Origin: DASTBU01 sp035711845
GTDB taxonomy: Bacteria; Acidobacteriota; Vicinamibacteria; Vicinamibacterales; 2-12-FULL-66-21
Assembly: GCA_035711845.1 (NCBI GenBank)
Contig: DASTBU010000106.1
Span: 1-35,831, forward strand
DNA: 35,831 nucleotides
Direction: 5' to 3'
Shown: one piece after another, positions 25,020 through 32,539 of the stretch
How positions within the stretch are numbered: the first letter of the stretch is position 1
Layout: every line of letters starts with the position of its first letter
The notes under the pieces: model-generated
What the model saw: the letters and a program-made list of their open reading frames with translations, nothing else
Database searches by the model: none
Told to the model about the DNA's origin: nothing
Translations under genes and position numbers: made by a program

Positions 25020-25186
25020 CGGGTTTCCGGAACGAGCGACGGCGCGCGGCGAGGCGGGTCGGCAGCCCCGAGAGTGCGGTCGAAGAATCCGTGGTCCAAC
25101 CCCCGCATCCCCGGAATGTAATCCGCTGACCATTTCGAAATTGCGTTGAAGGACGGCGCGCGCGGATCTGCGCAGAGATGCGGCCT

Positions 25187-25205
25187 CGTGCCGCGTCACG
25201 GCACG
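25187..25205 (+). promoter_or_regulatory. Hairpin upstream of the bactofilin gene
   Basis: CGTGCCG-CGTCA-CGGCACG, perfect 7-bp arms, followed at once by GTATGACG (possible -10 TATGAC) 30 bp before the bactofilin start. Confidence 0.4.
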
Positions 25206-25240
25206 GTATGACGTTTGCCAGATGCCGCGCCGGAGGCACG

Positions 25241-25585
25241 ATGACCAACGGACAATCAATCGTAATCAAGGGTGAGATTTCGGGGGCAGAAGACCTCGTC
25301 ATTGCCGGACGAGTGGAAGGGACGATCAACCTCGACGGATGCGTGCTCACGCTCGCGCCCGGATCGAAGGTGGTCGGCGACGTTTCGGCGGGAACGGTCA
25401 TCGTCTCCGGAGAGATCGACGGCACGCTCGTGGCAACCAAGCGGCTCGAGGCCCGTTCGACGGCGGTCATCAAAGGGGAGCTGACGACGCCCGTGCTGCT
25501 CGTCGTCGAAGGCGCAACGGTCTGCGCCGAGGTCGAAATGCCGGCCCGCGACGCGCGCAAACCGCAGCTTGCGGTGGCTGTCTAG
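25241..25585 (+). CDS. Bactofilin
   Basis: A 114-aa bactofilin (DUF583): a right-handed beta-helix protein that polymerises into cytoskeletal filaments without nucleotide. The short repeats are visible: GEISGAEDLVIAGRVEG, GSKVVGDVSAGTVIVSGEIDG, RLEARSTAVIKGELTTP, with the typical hydrophobic strand every ~17 residues and an ALAV-type tail. The N-terminus MTNGQSIVIKG has the short polar lead seen in the family; membrane contact is often made by it. GGAGG 5 nt before ATG 25241 sets the start. Divergent from the lipoprotein; may organise envelope proteins. Confidence 0.9.
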   Translation: MTNGQSIVIKGEISGAEDLVIAGRVEGTINLDGCVLTLAPGSKVVGDVSAGTVIVSGEIDGTLVATKRLEARSTAVIKGELTTPVLLVVEGATVCAEVEMPARDARKPQLAVAV

Positions 25586-25672
25586 CCCTGTATCCCGGCT
25601 TTGCCGGCGCTGGGCCGTCCGTGCGCGCGGTCGAGGTGTCGAGGGGGCGGCGCTTGTATGGTGAGCGCTGCC

Positions 25673-25707
25673 CGGAACGCCGACTTGCGCCCCGACCCGG
25701 CGTTCCG
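25673..25707. repeat. 10-bp inverted repeat with 15-nt loop
   Basis: CGGAACGCCG (25673-25682) pairs perfectly with CGGCGTTCCG (25698-25707) in the 217-bp gap between bactofilin and the MEDS gene. A smaller hairpin CCGGC-TTT-GCCGG (25595-25607) sits just after the bactofilin stop. Neither has a T-run. Possibly a transcript end or REP-like element. Confidence 0.45.
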
Positions 25708-25790
25708 TTGCGCCTGCCACAACTGGCGGTACCTACCGACTCTACGGTAAGTGTGCGCAACGAAAGGGGTTCAGGCGCGGTCGTCCGTGC

Positions 25791-25796
25791 TATCCT
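25791..25796 (+). promoter_or_regulatory. -10-like box of the MEDS gene, probable leaderless start
   Basis: TATCCT ends 6 nt before ATG 25803. The intervening bases contain no Shine-Dalgarno. Confidence 0.4.
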
Positions 25797-25802
25797 CCTC
25801 GG

Positions 25803-26390
25803 ATGGAGCCGCTGCCCACTGCCAGCCCTCGCCACGCCGTACAGTTCTACGGCACCGAACACAGCCTGTTTTCGACCGTAGCGGGATTTCTGGGGGAAGG
25901 CCTCGTCGCCGGTCAGCCGGCGATTGTGATCGCGACCGACTCACACAGGGCCGGGATCCTCGAGGCGCTGGCTTCGCGACTCATCGACGTCGAGCGCGCG
26001 CGCCACAGCGGTGGCCTCGTGCTGCTCGATGCCCGCGAGCTCCTCGGGACGTTCGTCGTCGACGACACACCCAACGACGAGCTCTTCGAGTACAACGTGG
26101 GCCTCATCTTCGACCAGGCGTTGAAGGTGCACTCGCGAGCGCTCATCAGGGCATACGGCGAAATCGTGGATGTCCTGTGGAAGGAGGGCCGCGCCGAGAC
26201 GGCCATGGCCGTCGAGATGTTGTGGAACAAGCTGGCGCTGAAGTACGGCTTCGCGCTGCTGTGTGGCTACTCGATGGGCAATTTCTACAAACAGGCAGAC
26301 CGCATCGAAGCGGTCTGCCGGCACCACTCCCACGTCGTCGAGCCTGGCGCGGACATTCTGTCGTTTCCGGCGCGCGAGTCGGTCCGCTGA
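25803..26390 (+). CDS. MEDS (DcmR-type sensory) domain protein
   Basis: A 195-aa protein made of a single MEDS domain, the sensory module of the dichloromethane regulator DcmR and of methanogen/methylotroph signalling proteins. Family landmarks are HAVQFYGTEHSLFSTVAGFL near the start (HAVQFY), EGLVAGQPAIVIATDSH, the strand LVLLDARELLGTF, IRAYGEIVDVLWKEGRAE, and LLCGYSMGNF. DcmR fuses this domain to an HTH; here no DNA-binding or kinase domain is attached, so it probably acts through a partner. The ligand is unknown. No transmembrane segment. Start supported by the -10 box 6 nt upstream and the family N-terminus. Convergent with the CsgG-like gene. Confidence 0.85.
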   Translation: MEPLPTASPRHAVQFYGTEHSLFSTVAGFLGEGLVAGQPAIVIATDSHRAGILEALASRLIDVERARHSGGLVLLDARELLGTFVVDDTPNDELFEYNVGLIFDQALKVHSRALIRAYGEIVDVLWKEGRAETAMAVEMLWNKLALKYGFALLCGYSMGNFYKQADRIEAVCRHHSHVVEPGADILSFPARESVR

Positions 26391-26428
26391 CGGCCCCTGA
26401 TAGGGCTATTCGCGACGGTGGCGGCGGC

Positions 26429-27127
26429 TCACTGCAGGCGCGATCGGGCGGCGACCAGCTTTTCGGCCGTCTGCTTCACCGCGATTTCAGTGGCCTCTCC
26501 GAGGATCGTGTCGCGGAAGTCCGACGATCCGAACTCGATCCGGCCCATTCCGCCCGCAGCGCCTCCGCCAGCCCCCGCCAGCAACAGTCCGCTGCGCTTC
26601 GACTTGCCCTCGCCTTTGGCGCTGGCCATGATCTCGCCGGTGGTCGTGTCGATGACGCGCGCCGTGACCGCGACGTTCGCCTTGCCCTTGGCGGTCCCGA
26701 CGCTGCCGACGCCGAACCGGCTGCCCCAGCCTCCGCCGCTGACGCTCTTGGTGTCGTTCTCGGTCCCGAACTTCGTGACCGACCCGGTCACGACGTAGCG
26801 AGCTCCGAGCAGCTTGCCGATCTGGATCAGGGTCTTCGCGCTGGGATCGGCCCGCTCGCTCTGTGCCAGGTTCTGCTCGGCGAGAATCGCATCGAGGCGC
26901 TGGCGCTCGATGACGCGGTAACTGCCGTCGTTCACGAGCTCGTCGACCAGCATGTCGGAGATTCCGGCGCCGATGTCCTGGTTGCCGGACCACCAGTGCT
27001 GAACGGTCCCGTAGTCGAAGTTGAGAATCGCGATCGTGGGCCGCTCCGTCTGCGCGGTCAGCGGAGCCACGAGCAGGGCAGTCAGCGACGCGAGCGCGGC
27101 TGTCTGGATACGCAAGAATGAACGCAC
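26429..27127 (-). CDS. CsgG-family envelope protein
   Basis: A 232-aa exported protein of the CsgG/curli-assembly superfamily. Signal peptide residues ~1-26 (AALASLTALLVAPLTAQ), without a lipobox Cys, so it is likely periplasmic rather than a CsgG-type lipoprotein. The domain begins RPTIAILNFDYG and shows DIGAGISDMLVDELVNDGSY, VIERQRLDAILAEQNL, GKLLGARYVVTGSVTKFG, and VTARVIDTTTGEIMAS, all typical of the family's alpha/beta fold. A Gly/Ala-rich loop (LLLAGAGGGAAGGMG) follows. No curli subunit genes are nearby. GTG 27127 is set by GGAGGT about 6 nt upstream; a TACACT (27157-27152) may be the -10. Confidence 0.87.
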   Translation of the reverse strand: MRSFLRIQTAALASLTALLVAPLTAQTERPTIAILNFDYGTVQHWWSGNQDIGAGISDMLVDELVNDGSYRVIERQRLDAILAEQNLAQSERADPSAKTLIQIGKLLGARYVVTGSVTKFGTENDTKSVSGGGWGSRFGVGSVGTAKGKANVAVTARVIDTTTGEIMASAKGEGKSKRSGLLLAGAGGGAAGGMGRIEFGSSDFRDTILGEATEIAVKQTAEKLVAARSRLQ

Positions 27128-27225
27128 GTCTGAACCTCCGGGGGCGCCTAGAGTGTAGCAGAATCGCGCGTTTGAGCACGAAGATCCGCGTTCGGCGCCA
27201 CCGGAATTCACGATACGGCGCAGCG

Positions 27226-27774
27226 TTACACAGCCTGCGCGACGGCCCGCCGGACGCGTTCGATCTGCCGCAGGTGCAGCAGGTCGTGCCCGGCGTAGAG
27301 CCGTCGCAGATGCTCGAGGCTCTCCTCGCCCCGCTCCGAGTGGACGCCAACGCGTTTGAGGTCGGCGGCCGTGGCGCGCTCGAGCAGCCGGACGTTGGAC
27401 CGGCGGACGGTCGAGAACAGCTCGAGCGACTCGCCCGCATCCGCGCGCTCGTATCCCAGCCGGCCGGACCAGCGGTCCTGATCGTAACCGGTCAGCTCCG
27501 GACGGTCTTGCGCAAGTATCAACCGCAACCGCCACGCCCATACGATCTCCGCGTCGGCGAGGTGCCGGACGACCTGGGCGATTGACCATTTGCCGGCCAT
27601 CTCGGGTTGGAGAAGCTGCCCGGGCGGGATGTTCGCGATCGCGCCGCGCACGGCCTCGGGCGTGTCCCTCAGTATGCCAAGGGGGTCCCGGTCGCCGACA
27701 AGGCCAAGTACGGCCTTCACGTATTCGGCCGTTTCCTCGGCCGTCGATCCCGGAGCGTTCGTAAATACCGACAT
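27226..27774 (-). CDS. DinB-fold putative metal-dependent protein
   Basis: A 182-aa four-helix-bundle protein of the DinB/YfiT-like superfamily. The metal triad is H71 (VVRHLADAE), H163 and H167 (AGHDLLHLRQIERV). WSIAQVVRHLADAEI and the closing GHDLLHLRQI segment are characteristic. Members include thiol-dependent transferases (bacillithiol or mycothiol type), but most are uncharacterised. A perfect AGGAGGT 5-6 nt before ATG 27774 sets the start. Divergent from the ABC exporter genes and upstream of the CsgG-like gene on the same strand, with 98 bp between. Confidence 0.87.
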   Translation of the reverse strand: MSVFTNAPGSTAEETAEYVKAVLGLVGDRDPLGILRDTPEAVRGAIANIPPGQLLQPEMAGKWSIAQVVRHLADAEIVWAWRLRLILAQDRPELTGYDQDRWSGRLGYERADAGESLELFSTVRRSNVRLLERATAADLKRVGVHSERGEESLEHLRRLYAGHDLLHLRQIERVRRAVAQAV

Positions 27775-27892
27775 GAATGACCTCCTGCAGGTGATCCTGT
27801 CGAACGCAGGGTCGGTGGAAGGAGCCGATCCTCGATTGGACTGACAACCAAAGCGATTTGTCACGCACTCCGTCCCCAGGCATCTTCCACCG

Positions 27893-27922
27893 TTCACCTT
27901 GGGGGCTTCCCTCATCTAAACT
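27893..27922 (+). promoter_or_regulatory. Promoter of the ABC exporter operon, probable leaderless start
   Basis: -35-like TTCACC (27893-27898), 18-bp spacer, -10 TAAACT (27917-27922), then 9 nt to GTG 27932. No Shine-Dalgarno precedes the start codon. Confidence 0.5.
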
Positions 27923-27931
27923 GAGAAGCTT

Positions 27932-28882
27932 GTGACTGCTCCTTCCGGCTCGACCAGCGCCGTCTCCTGTCGGTCCCTCGTCAAGCGCTACGCGGATGTC
28001 GTGGCCGTCGCCGGCCTCGACCTCGAGGTGCGTCGCGGGGAGTGCTTCGGCCTGCTCGGCCCCAATGGCGCAGGCAAGACTACCACCGTGGAGATCTTCG
28101 AGGGCCTGCGCGCCCCCGACGGCGGAGAAGTGGAGGTCCTCGGCGATCGATGGCATGGCGATGGCCTCGCGCTGCGCGCGCGGCTCGGCATCCAGCTGCA
28201 GGAGACGAAGTTCCCCGAGAAGCTCCGGGTGAGCGAGGTTGTCGCGCTGTTTCGAAGCTTCTACCCGCGAGGGTTGACCGTCGCGGAGGTGCTCGGGCTC
28301 GTCGGGCTCGACGAGAAGGCCGGAGCCTACGTGCGCACGCTGTCCGGCGGGCAGAAGCAGAGGCTCTCGCTCGGATGCGCGCTTGCGGGCGACCCTGAGC
28401 TGCTCTTCCTGGACGAACCCACGACAGGGCTCGATCCACAGTCGCGCCACCAGACGTGGGAGATCGTCGAGAGCCTCAAACGACGGGGGCGGACCGTGCT
28501 TCTCACGACGCATTACATGGAAGAAGCGGCCCGGCTCTGCGACCGTGTCGCGGTCGTGGATCATGGCAAGGTGATCGCGCTCGGCACGCCGCGCGAGCTC
28601 ATCGCCTCGCTCGGCGCCGAGCACGTCGTCGAGTTCGCGGTTCAGGTCGCCGCGGGCGAGCCGTTGTCGGGCGAGGTGCTCCACGGGCTGCCCAGCGTGG
28701 AAGGCGTCGTCAACGAGGGCGAGACCTGGCGTCTCACTGTCCGCGAAGTACACCGCGCCGTGCCCGCGCTGCTGGGCGTGCTCAACGAGCGGGGCGCGGA
28801 GGCCACGCATCTGACGACGCATCACGCCACGCTCGAAGATGTCTTCATGGCACTGACCGGGCGGAGGTTGCGCGATGGCTGA
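27932..28882 (+). CDS. ABC transporter ATP-binding protein (ABC-2/DrrA type)
   Basis: A 316-aa ATPase subunit. Walker A GPNGAGKTT, Q-loop near GIQLQETKFPEKL, signature LSGGQKQRLSL, Walker B LLFLDEPTTGLDP, and H-loop LLTTHYMEEA. The C-terminal ~80 residues (EFAVQVAAGEPLSG onward, ending ATLEDVFMALTGRRL) are the regulatory tail seen in drug and polysaccharide exporters of this type. It drives the ABC-2 permease encoded next, whose start overlaps its last 8 bp. GTG 27932 is the first codon after a promoter with a 9-nt gap. Substrate not evident. Confidence 0.95.
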   Translation: MTAPSGSTSAVSCRSLVKRYADVVAVAGLDLEVRRGECFGLLGPNGAGKTTTVEIFEGLRAPDGGEVEVLGDRWHGDGLALRARLGIQLQETKFPEKLRVSEVVALFRSFYPRGLTVAEVLGLVGLDEKAGAYVRTLSGGQKQRLSLGCALAGDPELLFLDEPTTGLDPQSRHQTWEIVESLKRRGRTVLLTTHYMEEAARLCDRVAVVDHGKVIALGTPRELIASLGAEHVVEFAVQVAAGEPLSGEVLHGLPSVEGVVNEGETWRLTVREVHRAVPALLGVLNERGAEATHLTTHHATLEDVFMALTGRRLRDG

Positions 28883-29930
28883 GCCGTCGGCCAACTACAG
28901 AGTCCGCAGCGCGTTCACCGAACTGACGCTGGCCCGCATCCGGGAATTGACCCGCGAGCCGGAGGCGATCTTCTGGGTGTTCGTCTTTCCAATCATCCTG
29001 GCCGCCATCCTCGGGCTCGCATTTCGCAGCCGGCCCGTGGACCGCCTGCCCGTCGCGGTCGTAGCCGGCCCGCACGCCGAGGCACGAATGGCGATCCTCT
29101 CCCGAGGATTGGAGCTCGAGCCGCGCGTATTGCCGGAGGCTGACGCGCGTCAGGCGCTCGCACGCGGGCATGTCGTCCTGGTGGTCTCGGGCGGCGATTC
29201 GCCTGCCTACAGCTACGATCCCACGCAGCCCGAGAGCCGCGCCGCTCGCCTGATCGTGGACGGCGCGCTCCAGCGCGAGGCGGGACGGAAAGATGCGTTC
29301 ACGCCGCAACAGGTGGAACTGACCGAGCCCGGCGCCCGGTACGTGGATTTCCTGGTGCCGGGACTGCTCGGCATGAACCTGATGGGCACCGGCATGTGGG
29401 GCATCGGGTTCTCGCTCGTGGTCGCGCGAAACGGCAACCTCTTGAAGCGGTTGATCGCCGCGCCGGCTCGCCGCAGTCACCTGCTCGGCGCGCAGCTCGC
29501 CTCACGACTCCTGTTCCTGATTCCCGAAGCGGGCGCGCTGCTCCTCTTTGCGTATTTCGTGTTGGATGTCCCGCTCCGCGGTTCGATCCTGCTGCTCGTC
29601 GGAGTGTCGCTGCTCGGCGCGCTGGCGTTCAGCGGCCTGGGGCTCTTGACGGCGGCCAGACCGCGAACGATTGAAGGCGTCTCGGGACTGATGAACCTCG
29701 TGATGGTCCCGATGTGGATCTTTTCGGGGATCTTCTTCTCGACCGAACGCTTCCCCGAAGGCATGCAGCCCTTCGTGCAGGCACTGCCGCTTACGGCGCT
29801 CAATGATGCCCTGCGCGGGGTGATGCTCGAGGGGACCGGTCTGGCCGCACTGGTGCCGGAACTGGCGATCCTTGCCGTGTGGGGCGCCGTGAGCTTCGTG
29901 CTCGCGTTGAAGTTGTTCCGCTGGCAATAG
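28875..29930 (+). CDS. ABC-2 type transporter permease
   Basis: A 351-aa permease with the YhgE/DrrB-like layout. One transmembrane helix near residues 32-50 (AIFWVFVFPIILAAILGLAF), a ~110-residue extracytoplasmic part, then five hydrophobic segments starting at about 165 (FLVPGLLGMNLMGTGMW, LLFLIPEAGALLLFAYFVL, ILLLVGVSLLGALAFSGLGL, LMNLVMVPMWIFSGIFF, VPELAILAVWGAVSFVLAL). The motif FSGIFF...ALPLTALNDALRGVM is typical of ABC-2 exporters. It overlaps the ATPase gene by 8 bp and must pair with it. A GC hairpin (29938-29950) follows. Confidence 0.93.
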   Translation: MAEPSANYRVRSAFTELTLARIRELTREPEAIFWVFVFPIILAAILGLAFRSRPVDRLPVAVVAGPHAEARMAILSRGLELEPRVLPEADARQALARGHVVLVVSGGDSPAYSYDPTQPESRAARLIVDGALQREAGRKDAFTPQQVELTEPGARYVDFLVPGLLGMNLMGTGMWGIGFSLVVARNGNLLKRLIAAPARRSHLLGAQLASRLLFLIPEAGALLLFAYFVLDVPLRGSILLLVGVSLLGALAFSGLGLLTAARPRTIEGVSGLMNLVMVPMWIFSGIFFSTERFPEGMQPFVQALPLTALNDALRGVMLEGTGLAALVPELAILAVWGAVSFVLALKLFRWQ

Positions 29931-29937
29931 GCCGGCA

Positions 29938-29950
29938 GGGAGCGGCTCCC
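29938..29950 (+). terminator. GC hairpin after the ABC exporter operon
   Basis: GGGAGC-G-GCTCCC, 7 bp after the permease stop, without a T-run. A wider pair CCGGCAG (29932-29938) and CTGCCGG (29991-29997) encloses it. The 144-bp convergent gap to the ADOP gene shows nothing else. Confidence 0.3.
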
Positions 29951-30074
29951 CATCACGGGCTGCGATTCTACGCGCTCGGGATGCGCGGAGCTGCCGGTTG
30001 AGCAACAGGCTGAGCACGCAGCTCGAGAGCCCGTTCGCTCACGTTGCCGCTCCGCTGACCGCGCGGGAATTGCT

Positions 30075-32474
30075 CTACTCGCCACGCAACGCCACCACTG
30101 GACTCACTCCACAGATCCGGCGCACGGGCCGCCAGCACGCGACGACCGCCAGTGCACCGACGAACAGCACGACCGCGAGAAACACCCGTAAGTCGGTCGC
30201 CGCCACCTCGTACAACTGCGAGGCAATAACCGACGACAGGGCCGTCGCACCGGCCACGCCAATGACGATGCCGGCCGTGACCCCGATCATTGCGTGTCCT
30301 GCGATCGCCCGCACGACGTGTCGGCGGCCGGCGCCGAGCGCGACCCGAATGCCGATCTCGCGCCTCCGCTGGCCGATCTGGTAGGTGATGACGCCGTAGA
30401 TGCCAACCGCGCAGAGGGCAATCGCGATCGTGGCGAAGGCGCCGAGCAGCACCAGCACGAATCGTCTCGACGCCGTCGCCTCGCCGACGATGTCGTGCAT
30501 CGTCCGGACGTTGGCGAGCGCCAGATCGGAATCCATGTCCTTCAGGAGCGACCGCAGCGGCCGCGCGAGGGTCTCCGGCGCAGTCCGGGTCCGGACGATC
30601 ACGCGTTGTGGCATCGGCCAGCCGCGCGAGGCGGACATCCAGACCTGCCGGGTTTCGGCAGACTCGAGCGACGCCGCCCGGATGTCCTCCGCGACGCCGA
30701 TCACCAAAAACAGGGGGCCGGACACCAGGCCCATGTGGATTCGCCTGCCCACCGGGTCCGGAGTCTCCGGCCAGAGTGCTTTCGCCATCGACTCGCTCAC
30801 GATCGCCACCGACTGTGCTTCATTTCGTGCGAATGTGCGTCCGCTGAGCACGCGGATGCGGAGCGCGTCGAAGCAACCCTCGGTGATCCCCATCGGCAGG
30901 GCGCCTCGCCGCTGCGCGTCGGTCTGGCCCTCGGCCACGAACGTCATGCTTCCGCCGTCGTTGTCGAGTGGAACATGATTGATGGCACACGCGCGTTCGA
31001 CGCCGGGGAGCGCTTCGGCGCTCTCGACGAGCCGGTCGAAGAACACGATCTGCTGACTGGCCGACCCGGGCGGGCGAACGTCGGCGATGATCCCCTGGTT
31101 CAGCTCGAAACCGGGATCGACCTGAAGCACGCGCGCGAGGCTGAAGCCTGTCAGCGTGGCGGCGATGAGAAGCACCACCGTCATCGCAACCTGGGCGCCA
31201 ATCAGGACGGTGCGGAAACGAGCCGTTCCCCGATCGTCCGTGACCCCGCGCAGCTGAAGGGACCCGACGTGCCTCCCGGCGGAGGCCACCATTGCCGGTG
31301 CGACTCCAATCGTCAGCCCGGCGACGGCGGTCAGCGCGAGGGTGAAGAACATCACCGCCGGCGTCAGCCGGGGTGACACCTCGTACCACGCCACGGCCGG
31401 CGCCACCTCCGTGAGGCCGGCAAGGGTCGCGGCGGCCGCGCCGAGGCCGACGGCGCCACCGACGGCGGAGAGTACGAGGATTTCGATCGTCATTTGCCGA
31501 ACGAGCTGGACCCGCGTGGCCCCGAGCGCGCGCCGGACCGCAAGCTCATGCCGTCGGGCGAGATTGCGCACGACCTGCAACCCGGCCAGGTTGATGGTGG
31601 CGAGCACGAGTACGAGGGCGGCACCGCCGATGAGAAGACCGAACACCGGGCGGACCGGTCCGGTGAGACGCTCGCGGAACGATTCGGCTCGTGCCAACAG
31701 AGGCGCGCCGGAGGGCATCATGTTCGAGGCGGGGTAGCGCGCTGCGACAGCCCGCATCAGGGCGGCGAGCTCGTCGTTGGCCTGGGCCAGCGTCACACCC
31801 GGGCGGAGCCGGCCGATCATGGCGAGGAAGTAGGAACCCATCTGGCGTGCCGACGCCCGATCGAGCGGCTGCGTCGTCCAGGCATCCACGTCGATCGTAC
31901 CGACCGCCGCAGCGGCCGGCATGACCCCGACAACCGTCCACGATGCGCCATCCATCCGGATGCTCGTGCCAACGACAGCCGGGTCGGCGCCGAAGTGCCG
32001 TCGCCAGCTCCCTTCACTCAGTACGAGCGATCGGATGCCTGGCGCGAAGTCGCGCGCATCCATGCCGCGTCCGAGCAGCGGCGGGAGCGCCAGCACCTCG
32101 AAGAAGTCCTCGGTTACCGAGCCGACCAGCACTCGTTGAGGCTCACTGCCACGCGTGAGGTTGCGCTCAGCCGCAAAGAGGTTGAACCCGGCGAGGCGTT
32201 CGAACGACCGCGCGTGCAGCAGATCGAAGTAATCCCCCGGAGAAATCGGATTCGACGCCGCCCGGCCGTTTCGATCGATCGAGAGAAGGACATAGGCGAG
32301 CCGTTCCCCGTTGGGGAATGGAAGTCGTTCGCCGAGCACCGGCCAGGCGACGCTGAAGACTGCCACGTTGGCCGCGATGCCGAGCGCCAGCGTCAGCACG
32401 ACGGCAACGGAGACCGCCGGGGCGCGCTGGATAACGCGGACGGCGAATGCGACATCTCGGACGAGCGAGGCCAT
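30075..32474 (-). CDS. ADOP-family ABC permease (MacB/FtsX type), second copy
   Basis: A 799-aa permease of the acidobacterial duplicated orphan permease family: two MacB-core plus FtsX units in one chain. The first transmembrane helix holds VVLTLALGIAANVAVFSV, an extracytoplasmic MacB-like core follows (RSFERLAGFNLFAAERN...VVGVMPAAAAVG), the first FtsX trio starts near LLIGGAALVLVLATINLAG with RRHELAVRRALGATR, and the second half repeats the plan, ending QRRREIGIRVALGAG and PVVALRGE. Such proteins lack a fixed ATPase partner. ATG 32474 is set by AGGAG about 7 nt upstream. It lies 65 bp after the other ADOP gene, so the two are probably co-transcribed. No PadR-type regulator is in view. Confidence 0.92.
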   Translation of the reverse strand: MASLVRDVAFAVRVIQRAPAVSVAVVLTLALGIAANVAVFSVAWPVLGERLPFPNGERLAYVLLSIDRNGRAASNPISPGDYFDLLHARSFERLAGFNLFAAERNLTRGSEPQRVLVGSVTEDFFEVLALPPLLGRGMDARDFAPGIRSLVLSEGSWRRHFGADPAVVGTSIRMDGASWTVVGVMPAAAAVGTIDVDAWTTQPLDRASARQMGSYFLAMIGRLRPGVTLAQANDELAALMRAVAARYPASNMMPSGAPLLARAESFRERLTGPVRPVFGLLIGGAALVLVLATINLAGLQVVRNLARRHELAVRRALGATRVQLVRQMTIEILVLSAVGGAVGLGAAAATLAGLTEVAPAVAWYEVSPRLTPAVMFFTLALTAVAGLTIGVAPAMVASAGRHVGSLQLRGVTDDRGTARFRTVLIGAQVAMTVVLLIAATLTGFSLARVLQVDPGFELNQGIIADVRPPGSASQQIVFFDRLVESAEALPGVERACAINHVPLDNDGGSMTFVAEGQTDAQRRGALPMGITEGCFDALRIRVLSGRTFARNEAQSVAIVSESMAKALWPETPDPVGRRIHMGLVSGPLFLVIGVAEDIRAASLESAETRQVWMSASRGWPMPQRVIVRTRTAPETLARPLRSLLKDMDSDLALANVRTMHDIVGEATASRRFVLVLLGAFATIAIALCAVGIYGVITYQIGQRRREIGIRVALGAGRRHVVRAIAGHAMIGVTAGIVIGVAGATALSSVIASQLYEVAATDLRVFLAVVLFVGALAVVACWRPVRRICGVSPVVALRGE

Positions 32475-32539
32475 GTGAGCTCCTGCGCACTCAGGAAGAC
32501 GGATCACTCGTCTGTGGCGAGCGCGGATGGCAAACCGCG

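Noticed and set aside
27128..28894. Upstream extension of the CsgG-like frame through the DinB and ABC regions
   Set aside because: The frame stays open by composition only. Signal peptide, GGAGGT site and family N-terminus place the start at 27127.
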